26,386 nt of DNA from Pseudomonadota bacterium. Lineage in GTDB: Bacteria; Pseudomonadota; Gammaproteobacteria; Burkholderiales; Burkholderiaceae_B. Within the stretch, counting starts at the first letter, position 1. Every line of letters starts with the position of its first letter. The translations under genes were made by a program, and so were the position numbers. The stretch lies in contig JAEYZR010000150.1 of the NCBI GenBank assembly GCA_023427945.1, positions 1 to 26,386 on the forward strand. Direction: 5' to 3'. The notes below the pieces were generated by a model, which had not been told where the DNA came from, searched no databases, and saw only the letters and a program-made list of their open reading frames with translations. Of this stretch, positions 7,984-15,333 are shown one piece after another.

Positions 7984-7989
7984 AAGCGT

Positions 7990-8895
7990 TCAATCGGACG
8001 AGTCATCCAAGAACCTTGCGCAATTTTCTGAGCAAAATTCAAAAAGCTCTCTTCCACGTGCAGTGAGCACAGCAGGCTTTCGCGACAATAGAATCCGCAT
8101 ACTTTGAAGCGAATTTTCTAATTGCTCTATTAGTAATGGAGTAGGCGGGTGGACTCTATGCGTTATTTTCGTACTACCGATACGCTCTCGATATAAAAGG
8201 ATTTCGGTGGCGACGATGATGCTGTGTAGAACCTTGTCAACGGGACGTAGAACTTTCAATATGGAGGAAGTTGCGTAATTTTCTTTTTTTGTTATCAGTT
8301 CGTAGTCGTAGTGACTCTTAACCAATTCGTCTAAAAATACGAGGTTATGAACCAATTCATGAACCAGTATCTCAGCCACTTCCCAAGATTGGTAACGCTC
8401 GATGTCAGCAATCCAAACGCAGCCAGGCGCGCTCGATGTTGATCCTGCTCGTGCTCGCTCCGAAGGTGCAACGATGAAGTCGGAGATCACCAGATTAAAT
8501 AGATCATAATGATCTGGAGATTTGTCTTTGAGGTACACCAGCCCACACATCAGTTTTTCATGGATGATGGAAGGAGCGAAAGAGTTGCCGCTGGAGATCA
8601 CCGAACCCTGGCCAAGATCATCAAGGATTTCATAGCCTTCGAACCGCTTTTTCAGTTTTTTCAAACGCTCTGGGGATGAACAGAACGCAGGCTGGCAGGA
8701 GGACTCGTCGCACTCCATCAAAGCATATAAATTCAAGAATTTTCTGTATTCGTGCGATAGATCCTCCCAAGTCAGGATCGCGTTTTTTTCATTTTTAGAG
8801 CTAGCGAGCACTATGGATAGAACGTTCCGTAGAATGCTAGCTTTGCCGGTAAGAATCACCATGATGGATCTCGCCGAGAATGGGCGCAGGATCAC
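7990..8895 (-). CDS. HExxH protein, putative alpha-ketoglutarate/iron peptide beta-hydroxylase (RiPP-modifying)
   Basis: This 301-residue protein contains AEILVHELVHNLVFLDEL with H179-E180-x-x-H183. Before it lies GSTSSAPGCVWI, and after it LRPVDKVLHSIIVATEIL with R217-P218 and H224. This order (a small GS-rich loop, HExxH, then RP-xxxx-LH) matches what I recall of the HExxH putative peptide-modification family, whose characterised members are iron and alpha-ketoglutarate dependent peptide beta-hydroxylases. H179, H183 and perhaps H224 are inferred metal ligands. The GTG at 8895 is favoured by GAGGG about 8 nt upstream; an ATG at 8862 is the alternative. It lies 16 bases after a 56-codon peptide gene and 6 bases before an ABC exporter gene. 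GC is low: two 60-base samples gave 32% and 43%. An ordinary zinc metalloprotease is the main alternative. Confidence 0.7.
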   Translation of the reverse strand: MILRPFSARSIMVILTGKASILRNVLSIVLASSKNEKNAILTWEDLSHEYRKFLNLYALMECDESSCQPAFCSSPERLKKLKKRFEGYEILDDLGQGSVISSGNSFAPSIIHEKLMCGLVYLKDKSPDHYDLFNLVISDFIVAPSERARAGSTSSAPGCVWIADIERYQSWEVAEILVHELVHNLVFLDELVKSHYDYELITKKENYATSSILKVLRPVDKVLHSIIVATEILLYRERIGSTKITHRVHPPTPLLIEQLENSLQSMRILLSRKPAVLTARGRELFEFCSENCARFLDDSSD

Positions 8896-8911
8896 GTCCC
8901 GCGCCCTCTGT

Positions 8912-9082
8912 TTACATGTCTTCGAACGCGATCATTCGCAGTGGTGGTCTTGGACCGGAGAATGAAGTTGAATCATGCGCCGACTGGTATTCTCGAAACT
9001 GCTGCAGAGATTCTGCGGCAGCACTGATCTCTTCGGGTGTAGGCATACACTCGGTAAGCGCCAAACTATTGACTGGTGACAT
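8912..9082 (-). CDS. 56-residue peptide, candidate RiPP precursor for the HExxH enzyme
   Basis: This short open frame runs from an ATG at 9082 to a TAA at 8912-8914. A strong TTTGGAGATGAG Shine-Dalgarno ends a few bases before the ATG. It begins MSPVNSLALTECMPTPEEIS, continues with a probable helix AAAESLQQFREYQSAHD, and ends in a different, Pro/Arg-rich tail TSFSGPRPPLRMIAFEDM. That split fits a leader (about 1-35) and a core (about 36-56). The core would offer His36, Asp37, Phe41, Phe53 and Asp55 as hydroxylation candidates, but no site can be assigned from sequence. There is no Gly-Gly leader cleavage site. The HExxH gene starts 16 bases downstream. I do not recognise the peptide by homology; its role is inferred from size, ribosome site and neighbours. 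Confidence 0.6.
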   Translation of the reverse strand: MSPVNSLALTECMPTPEEISAAAESLQQFREYQSAHDSTSFSGPRPPLRMIAFEDM

Positions 9083-9348
9083 AAGCTCATCTCCAAAGAA
9101 AATTGCCGACTTGGCACCACAACCTTAATGACCCTTGCCTCGGTCTGGAGCCTCTGGAAGCACAGATGCACCGCCCCTACTCTGGGCACCAGGGTTAACG
9201 CCAGTCAGTTTTACGTAGTCCGGATGTATCCAGCAGCGACGATGGAGAGTGAGTCAGGCGTCATGAGAACACGACTCTAGATATCGCACACCATTGCCCC
9301 ATTTCTTGCGCGGTAAGATTCAGGGGCATTCATTTCCAGGAGACCGCC
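9083..9348. other. Divergent intergenic region between the peptide cassette and the hydrolase gene
   Basis: These 266 bases should hold the promoter of the leftward peptide cassette and that of the rightward hydrolase gene. I found no convincing -35/-10 pair for either. The only clear signals are the two ribosome sites: GGAGATGAG before the peptide gene on the minus strand and CAGGAG before the hydrolase GTG on the plus strand. No integrase attachment repeat was recognised. Confidence 0.4.
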
Positions 9349-10332
9349 GTGCAGGTTGATCGCTTCCCGTCTTGGAGCCGGCCAGCGGTGATGCGGCGTT
9401 CGCTCGGTACGCTCGTTGTTCTGGGATGGATCGCCGGTGTTTCACATGCCGCTCAACCTGAGAGCGCGAAACCGCAGGTGCCGTCCGGCGCGCAATTCGT
9501 GACCATTCCCGGCGATAAGGATGGCGGACCACCCTTGCCTGCTTTCTGGTTTGCCGCATCGTCGCAGGCAGGTGCCGATGTGGGCGCTGGCCCGGGCAAG
9601 GCAACAGCGGCACGCCCGGCTGTCGTGCTGCTTCATGGCTGCTCCGGCGCGTTCTATCGCTCGGGCCGGCTCAACGCCAGGTTTCTTACGATGGCCAACC
9701 GCCTGGTGGCACAAGGCTATGGGGTGCTCGTCCCCGACAGTTTTTCCCCGCGCGGTCATCAGTCGATTTGCAATATCCCGTTGAAGGAACGGCCTATCGG
9801 CATGACCGAGCGCGTGCGCGATGCCTATCTGGCACTGGACTATCTGGCCAGGCGAAAAGATGTGCAGGCGTCAAACATAGGCATGATCGGTTTCTCTCAT
9901 GGTGCCATGACTGTGCTGAACAGCAATGACAGCAAATTCCCCGATGTCGATCCTGGCGCATTGACCTCGGCGCGATACAACGGCGCCGTCGCGTTCTATC
10001 CTGGTTGCGTGGATGTCGTGCGCCGCAAGCCTGCGTTCAGCGCACGCACGCCTCTGCTCATCCTGATCGGCGAAAAGGATGACTGGACGTTCCCGGAACA
10101 TTGCCAGCGACTGGCCAACCGCGCCGCCCAGGCCGGCCAGCCGGTGTCGATCGTCACCTATCCCAGTGCTTATCACGCCTTCGACATGGCTGAGCCCGCA
10201 CGGCTGCGCACCGACGTCAAGCGCGCACGCAATCCGGATGGCGTGCATGTCGGTGGAGATCCCGTCGCACGCGATGACGCGTACCGGCGGGTCGATGCGT
10301 TTTTCAGGGAGCGCTTTGGCGCGAAACCGTAG
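9349..10332 (+). CDS. Exported alpha/beta hydrolase, dienelactone-hydrolase-like
   Basis: This 327-residue secreted or periplasmic alpha/beta hydrolase has an N-terminal signal segment (RRSLGTLVVLGWIAGVSHA, about 16-34). Family motifs follow: VVLLHGCSGAF at 92-102 (oxyanion side), nucleophile Ser183 in GFSHG, acid Asp244 or Asp245 in IGEKDDWTFP, and His276 in YPSAYHAFD. The layout matches the dienelactone hydrolase family (PF01738), which hydrolyses esters or lactones; the substrate is unknown. The GTG at 9349 is supported by AGGAG 7 bases upstream. The alternative ATG at 9391 would give a more compact signal peptide but has a poorly spaced ribosome site. It converges on the Bug gene with 23 bases between and appears to be monocistronic. 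Confidence 0.85.
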   Translation: MQVDRFPSWSRPAVMRRSLGTLVVLGWIAGVSHAAQPESAKPQVPSGAQFVTIPGDKDGGPPLPAFWFAASSQAGADVGAGPGKATAARPAVVLLHGCSGAFYRSGRLNARFLTMANRLVAQGYGVLVPDSFSPRGHQSICNIPLKERPIGMTERVRDAYLALDYLARRKDVQASNIGMIGFSHGAMTVLNSNDSKFPDVDPGALTSARYNGAVAFYPGCVDVVRRKPAFSARTPLLILIGEKDDWTFPEHCQRLANRAAQAGQPVSIVTYPSAYHAFDMAEPARLRTDVKRARNPDGVHVGGDPVARDDAYRRVDAFFRERFGAKP

Positions 10333-10355
10333 CGCCCGGGCCAATCATGATCGAT

Positions 10356-11351
10356 CTACGGGCCGTCACCTTTGATGCCCGCTTGCTCGATGATCTGGCG
10401 CCAGCGCGTTTCCTCAAGCCTGACGTACTCACCCAGTTCGGCCGGGGTACCCACATTCGGCACCACCCCCTCGATTTCGAGCGCCGCGTTGAAATCCGGT
10501 TTCGTGGCCACTTTGCGGATAGCGGCGTTCAAGGTATCGATCATCGCAGGCGGCGTACCCTTGGCGACGAACACGCCATACCAGCTATCCACGAAATAGC
10601 CAGGCTCGCCCGACTCCGCGACCGTGGGTACCTCCGTGTAGGCAGGTGAACGCTCTTTCGAGGTGACCGCCAATGCGCGCAGCTGACCATTGTTGATGTG
10701 CGAACTCACACTGGCGGACGTCGAAAAGATCATATCGATCTGCCCACCCATCAGATCATTCAATGCCGGGCCCGAGCCACGGTATGGCACGTGCAGGATG
10801 TCCACCTTGCCCAGGCTTTTGAACAGCTCGCCCGCCAGATGGGCAGACGTGCCGTTGCCGTAGGAGCCGAAAGTGAGCTTGCCAGGATGCTTGCGTGCAT
10901 ATTCAAGGATGTCCTGAACGCTCTTGAAGTTCGATTTTGGCGACACCACCAGGACGTTGGGCGACTTTCCGATCATGGCCACAGGTGCGAAGTCGGTAGT
11001 CGTGTCGTAAGGCAGTTTTTTGTGGATGGCCGGATTGACGGCATGTGCGATGGTGGCCATCAGCAGCGTGTAACCATCAGCAGGGCTTTTGGCCACATGC
11101 TCCGAACCGATGATCGTGCTGCCACCGGCCCGATTCTCCACCACGACGCTCTGGCCCAACTCCTGGGTCAGGTTTTTCGCCAGTTGCCGCGACACCATAT
11201 CGGTCCCCCCACCGGGCGTGAAGGGAACGACGATGCGCAACGGACGCTCTGGATATGCCGCCTGAGCGTAAATCGGCATGACACTGCACAACGCCATGAA
11301 TGTCATGGCGACACACTTCGAACGATATCGGGCAGAACGGTGATTGATCAT
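10356..11351 (-). CDS. Bug-family TTT substrate-binding protein
   Basis: This 331-residue periplasmic protein is of the Bug/TctC type. A signal peptide (about 1-31, ending MPIYAQA) is followed by the diagnostic AAYPERPLRIVVPFTPGGGT and then by VENRAGGSTIIGSEHVAKS. Bug proteins bind carboxylated metabolites for tripartite tricarboxylate transporters or act in sensing. No TctA/TctB membrane genes are nearby, as is common for orphan Bug genes in Bordetella relatives. AGGAG lies 7 bases before the ATG. It follows the acyl-CoA synthetase gene by 88 bases on the same strand, so it probably ends an operon for uptake and CoA-linked breakdown of an organic acid. Confidence 0.93.
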   Translation of the reverse strand: MINHRSARYRSKCVAMTFMALCSVMPIYAQAAYPERPLRIVVPFTPGGGTDMVSRQLAKNLTQELGQSVVVENRAGGSTIIGSEHVAKSPADGYTLLMATIAHAVNPAIHKKLPYDTTTDFAPVAMIGKSPNVLVVSPKSNFKSVQDILEYARKHPGKLTFGSYGNGTSAHLAGELFKSLGKVDILHVPYRGSGPALNDLMGGQIDMIFSTSASVSSHINNGQLRALAVTSKERSPAYTEVPTVAESGEPGYFVDSWYGVFVAKGTPPAMIDTLNAAIRKVATKPDFNAALEIEGVVPNVGTPAELGEYVRLEETRWRQIIEQAGIKGDGP

Positions 11352-11439
11352 GATTTGTCTCCTGGACCTCAGTCATCTTTGCGACATATGGAAAAAATGA
11401 ACGCAGCCCAACGCCGGCTGCAGGGTTGCTGCATTCGCG

Positions 11440-13548
11440 TCAGCCTGACGCCTGGGATTGGAGAATGACGACGCCATCGGCCGCGCTCACCCCCTGCCCC
11501 CACGCCTTGACGAAAAGCGGGTTGATCTCTGCCTCGACCAGTCGATCACCCAGTGTCGTGACCATCCCGGCAAACGCCAGCACGGCGTCGATCAGCGCCG
11601 CGACGTCAGCGGCCGGACGGCCCCGGTAGCCGTTCAGCAAAGGCCAGGTCTTGAGCTGCTTGAGACCCGCCTCGACCTGGGCCGCGCTCAATGCCGTGCC
11701 GTCTTCGGGCAGCAGCAAGACAGTCGTGTCATGAATGAGTTCTGCCAGCACCCCACCCATGCCGATCAGAATGGCGGCTCCCAGGGAATCGCGGTGCAGC
11801 CCGACGATGACTTCTTCAGCGTCGTGAACCATCTCCTGAAGCAGGAAACCCTCGGGGTTGATTCCGCTGCGTCGAGCCACTTCGCCAGACATGTCGCTTA
11901 TCCGTGCCGCGATGCCGGCCACTGGCACATTGACGGCTACCCCACCCACGTCGCTCTTGTGCGTGATGTCTCGCGAGAGGATCTTGAGCACCACACGAGG
12001 ACCCAGAGACCGGGCAGCCGCCTCTGCGTCCTGCGCGTTGCGCACCACCACTTCGGCCACGCCGGGAATGCCGAACTGGGCGAACAGGTTTTTTGCCTGC
12101 GCTTCATCGAGAGAGCCGGTCATCTCCGGATCCCACGTCACGGGGCGGCGCCGATCCACGCTCTGGCCCGCTGCTGTCGGCTGGAATGTGGACTTGGCCC
12201 GCATTGCCGAGAACGCGGCGCCTATGCTCTCGGGCGACGTGAAGGCGGCAATGCCATATTGACTCAGCAGCGCCGCAGCCTGCGGTGCATGCGGACTGAT
12301 GTAGGCCAACAGAGGTTTGTCGCTTAGCGAGAGCGAATCCCTGAGCGCCTCGGCCATCAACGCAGGCTGTGCGACCGCTGACGAGCCCACGACGACGACC
12401 AGTGCATCGTAGCCATCGCTTTGTAGTGCGATGCGAATCGCGCTGCGCAGCAATCCCGGTTGCAGACCCGCCAACGTCACGTCGATGGGATTGCGATCCA
12501 GTGCCGCATGATCTCCTTGCTGCAGGGCCAGCAATGCGGCACTCGTTCTGGTGTCCGGCCCTGGCAGCTCGAAACCCTCCAAGCCGAGGCTATCGGCCAC
12601 CAGCGTGCCGGCCCCTCCCGTGGAGGTGAGCACGGCAATGCGATTGCCCTGGAGTCGGCGTCCGGCTGACAAGGCTAGCGGCACGTCGAGCAGATCCGAG
12701 AATGATCGCGCGCGATGAATGCCGACCTCGGCGAAAAGCGCGTCATACGAGGCGTCCGCACCGGCCATCGCGCCTGTGTGCGAGGCCGCCGCTTGCGCAC
12801 CGGATGCCGAGCGCCCGACCTTGTAGGCCACGATCGGCTTGCCCAGCGCAGCGGCCTTGCGGGCAGCGGCCCGGAAGGCGGCAGGACGACGGATGCTTTC
12901 CACATAGAGGGCGATCACCCGGGTAGCAGGGTCGTCGGCCAGAACATCCACGAAGTCGGCGAGATCGAGGTCGACCTCGTTGCTGGTGGAAATCAGTTTA
13001 GAAAAACCGATGCCACGTGCCGAAGCCCGCGACAGCAGTGCTCCCAGGATCCCGCCGCTTTGCGAGATCAAGCCAATGCAGCCGTCGCACAGCTCATCAG
13101 AGGCCAGTGCGCCACTGGCCGACAATGTAATGCGGTCGGTCAAATTGACCAGGCCGATCGTATTCGGGCCGAGGATGCGCATGGCGCCGGCGGCCTGCAA
13201 CAGCTCGGCCTGGCGTTGCGCCCCATCGCTGCCCGTTTCGGAATAGCCACTGGCCACCACGATCGCAGCGCCCGTCCCGATTGCCGCCAACTCCCGGATG
13301 GCCTGCTGGGTTCGGCTGGCGCCCAGCAGCACGATAGCCACATCGGGTGCTTCGGGCAGCGAGGCGATGTTTGCGTAGCACACCAGACCATTGATCTCAC
13401 CGGCCTTGGGGTTGACCGGAAATACTTTGCCGTCAAAGCCATGCTTGAGCAGGTAATGCACGGGCTTGCCCGACGTTTTCTCCGGGTCTGCCGAGGCGCC
13501 GATCACGGCGATGCTGCGCGGGCGCAGCAATTTATGAAGCGCGTTCAT
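11440..13548 (-). CDS. Acyl-CoA synthetase, NDP-forming type (acetate-CoA ligase, ADP-forming, fused subunits)
   Basis: This 702-residue fusion protein starts with a CoA-binding Rossmann domain (RSIAVIGASADPEKTSGKPV, 11-30), followed by succinyl-CoA ligase-like domains (ISQSGG at 161-166) and the phospho-His loop AAASHTGAMAGADASYDALF with His257. A C-terminal ATP-grasp domain, about 480-700, includes VVLKILSRDITHKSDVGGV. Such enzymes join an acid to CoA with ATP or GTP, giving ADP/GDP and phosphate through a phospho-histidine. The related Pat acetyltransferases carry an extra GNAT domain, which is absent here. The start overlaps the stop of the enoyl-CoA hydratase gene by 4 bases. The likely substrate is the organic acid brought in by the adjacent Bug protein; this is inferred. 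Confidence 0.9.
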   Translation of the reverse strand: MNALHKLLRPRSIAVIGASADPEKTSGKPVHYLLKHGFDGKVFPVNPKAGEINGLVCYANIASLPEAPDVAIVLLGASRTQQAIRELAAIGTGAAIVVASGYSETGSDGAQRQAELLQAAGAMRILGPNTIGLVNLTDRITLSASGALASDELCDGCIGLISQSGGILGALLSRASARGIGFSKLISTSNEVDLDLADFVDVLADDPATRVIALYVESIRRPAAFRAAARKAAALGKPIVAYKVGRSASGAQAAASHTGAMAGADASYDALFAEVGIHRARSFSDLLDVPLALSAGRRLQGNRIAVLTSTGGAGTLVADSLGLEGFELPGPDTRTSAALLALQQGDHAALDRNPIDVTLAGLQPGLLRSAIRIALQSDGYDALVVVVGSSAVAQPALMAEALRDSLSLSDKPLLAYISPHAPQAAALLSQYGIAAFTSPESIGAAFSAMRAKSTFQPTAAGQSVDRRRPVTWDPEMTGSLDEAQAKNLFAQFGIPGVAEVVVRNAQDAEAAARSLGPRVVLKILSRDITHKSDVGGVAVNVPVAGIAARISDMSGEVARRSGINPEGFLLQEMVHDAEEVIVGLHRDSLGAAILIGMGGVLAELIHDTTVLLLPEDGTALSAAQVEAGLKQLKTWPLLNGYRGRPAADVAALIDAVLAFAGMVTTLGDRLVEAEINPLFVKAWGQGVSAADGVVILQSQASG

Positions 13549-14351
13549 CCCCGGGCCTCTTTCGCCCTGGCGACCTTGTCCAGGAACGCCGCGACTGACT
13601 CGCGATGCGGCGTGCTGGTATAGCAGATACCCTGGGCCTGACTTCCCATGGCAAATACCTGCTGGGCACTCAATTCGGAAGACTGATCGAGTATCGACTT
13701 GCTCAGGGCAAGCGCGGTGGGCGAGCCGTGTGAGAGTTCGCGCGCCCAGGCCTGCGCGTCGGCCACCACTGACGCCGTGGGCACAAGGCGGTCGGCAATG
13801 CCGAGTCGCAGCGCTTCTTCGGCATCGACACGGCGCCCGGAATAGATCAGCTCTTTTGCGCGCGGCAGGCCCACACGTCTAGGCAGGAAGTACATGCCTC
13901 CCCCGTCCGGAATCAGACCGCGAGAGATATAACTCCAGGTGAATGCAGCGTCGGTGGCCGCCACCACGAAATCGCAGCTCAGTGCCGTATCGGCACCCAG
14001 CCCGGTGGCCGCCCCATTGACTGCGGCAATGGTCGGCTTGGGCATGCCGTGAAGCAAGCCGACAGCATGGTGCACGCGTTGCTGGCGCGACCATCCGTTG
14101 AAAGCGACCTCGCCTGGATCGGCCTCCATTCTTCGCTTCATGCCGGCAATATCGCCCCCGGCGCAGAACCCGACACCGGCCCCGGTAAGCACCAGTGCCT
14201 TGGCCTGACGATCCTGGGCAACCGCTTCCAGCGCATGGATGAACTCGCCTCGCATCTGATCGCTGATCGCATTGCGTTTGTCGGGCCGATTCAGCGTCAA
14301 CGTTGCGACACCGTCCGCCGTCTCCAGTTTGATAAATTCGTAGTGGGTCAT
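13545..14351 (-). CDS. Enoyl-CoA hydratase/isomerase family protein
   Basis: This crotonase-fold protein has 268 residues from MTHYEFIKLETADGVATLTL. It contains LNRPDKRNAIS, the oxyanion-hole segment GVGFCAGGDIAGM, and AAVNGAATGLGADTALSCDF followed by GLIPDGGGMYFLPR. The usual catalytic glutamates correspond to Asp residues here (in GLGAD and IPDGG), as in several crotonase-family branches, so hydration, isomerisation or another CoA-thioester reaction is possible. The Met at 14351 was chosen over 14387 because GAGG lies 6 bases upstream. It is the first gene of an operon with the acyl-CoA synthetase and Bug genes, and is divergent from an IclR regulator. Confidence 0.9.
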   Translation of the reverse strand: MTHYEFIKLETADGVATLTLNRPDKRNAISDQMRGEFIHALEAVAQDRQAKALVLTGAGVGFCAGGDIAGMKRRMEADPGEVAFNGWSRQQRVHHAVGLLHGMPKPTIAAVNGAATGLGADTALSCDFVVAATDAAFTWSYISRGLIPDGGGMYFLPRRVGLPRAKELIYSGRRVDAEEALRLGIADRLVPTASVVADAQAWARELSHGSPTALALSKSILDQSSELSAQQVFAMGSQAQGICYTSTPHRESVAAFLDKVARAKEARG

Positions 14352-14455
14352 GATCGCCTCTTTCGTTTGCATCACCTCGGACGACATATCCGGGCCTGCT
14401 TTCCGGTCAACACAACCATCACGTTAGGCGCTAAGGTAGAGCAACGCATCCGCGC

Positions 14456-14474
14456 AATTCCACTTAATGGAATT
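14456..14474. promoter_or_regulatory. Palindrome, candidate operator in the IclR/enoyl-CoA hydratase divergent region
   Basis: The 19-bp sequence AATTCCACTTAATGGAATT is almost perfectly self-complementary (arms AATTCCA and TGGAATT). It lies 13 bases before the chosen IclR start, in the 136-bp divergent region. IclR-family regulators often bind short palindromes of this kind near their own start, so autoregulation and control of the divergent operon are plausible. Confidence 0.5.
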
Positions 14475-14487
14475 AGAAAAGGCTTGT

Positions 14488-15294
14488 ATGGCTACCGCCA
14501 ACGATCAGAAAGCACCCCCGCGTTTTGCTGGAACCAGTCAGAATCGCTCATTGGCCAGAGGCCTGGAGTTGCTGCGGGCGTTCAAGCCAGGCGCGGATCT
14601 TCTGGGAAACAGTGAACTGAGCGAGCGGACAGGCATCGCGAAAGCGACGGTCAGCAGGCTGACCCAGACACTCGTGACCAGCGGTTTTCTCGAATACGAC
14701 CAGGAGGCACGCGCCTACCGGCTGGCAGCGCCGGTGCTCAGCCTGGGACACGCGATGCAATCGGCATCCCGCATATTGCAGATCGCAAAACCATTGATGC
14801 GCCACGCCTCGATCAATGCCCGCGTCAACGTCGGGCTGGCCTGCGCGGATCGCACCGAGATGATCTACCTGGAGTCGATCCGATACAACCGGAAAGCCTC
14901 ACTGAGAACCATCGCAGCAGGCCAGCGCGTTCCCATAGAACTGACATCATTGGGACGAGCCTACCTGGCCACGTTGCCCGACGATGTGCGAGCCCGGCTC
15001 CTGGCGGGCATCCGCCCGAGCTATAGAGCAAGCACATGGAAAACGATCGCCGCACAAATCGAATCCGCGCACCAGAGCGTCACCGAAAATGACTTCTGCC
15101 TGGCATCCTGGCAGCCGAACGTCGTCGCGTTTGCATCACCTTTGCGCCTGCCGGGCAGTGCCGACCTGGTGCTGAACATGAGCACGCAAAGCGATCTCGA
15201 AGCAGCTCTGCTCGATTCCGTGCTACCCCGAAAACTGCGCGATCTGAAACGCCTGATCGTAGCGACGTTCGAACAACTCCCTTACGCGCGGTGA
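14488..15294 (+). CDS. IclR-family transcriptional regulator
   Basis: This 268-residue regulator starts at MATANDQKAPPRF. The N-terminal winged helix-turn-helix spans about 20-85: NRSLARGLELLRAFKPG, then NSELSERTGIAKATVSRLTQ. The C-terminal IclR effector domain contains LACADRTEMIYLESIRYN and the typical IELTSLGRAYLA segment. The ATG at 14488 was preferred to the one at 14467 because AAAGG lies 6 bases upstream and because the earlier ATG falls inside the palindrome. It is divergent from the enoyl-CoA hydratase, acyl-CoA synthetase and Bug operon, so it likely controls that operon in response to its organic acid or CoA ester. Confidence 0.93.
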   Translation: MATANDQKAPPRFAGTSQNRSLARGLELLRAFKPGADLLGNSELSERTGIAKATVSRLTQTLVTSGFLEYDQEARAYRLAAPVLSLGHAMQSASRILQIAKPLMRHASINARVNVGLACADRTEMIYLESIRYNRKASLRTIAAGQRVPIELTSLGRAYLATLPDDVRARLLAGIRPSYRASTWKTIAAQIESAHQSVTENDFCLASWQPNVVAFASPLRLPGSADLVLNMSTQSDLEAALLDSVLPRKLRDLKRLIVATFEQLPYAR

Positions 15295-15333
15295 ACGCCC
15301 GGCGGCCGAAAGAACGACCCGACACCATGACCG

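Noticed and set aside
7990..8895. Reading the HExxH protein as the leader peptidase of the cassette
   Set aside because: It is not fully excluded, but the RPxxxxLH segment after HExxH and the GS-rich loop before it fit the peptide-modification family better, and no secretion signal or known protease motif beyond HExxH is present.
8932..9189. An 85-codon minus-strand frame overlapping the peptide gene in another frame
   Set aside because: It has no good ribosome site, and its composition is not protein-like. The 56-codon frame at 8912-9082 has the strong Shine-Dalgarno sequence and the better position.
9211..9264. A 17-codon minus-strand frame upstream of the peptide gene, considered as a second precursor
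   Set aside because: It has no ribosome binding site and no similarity to the 56-residue peptide.
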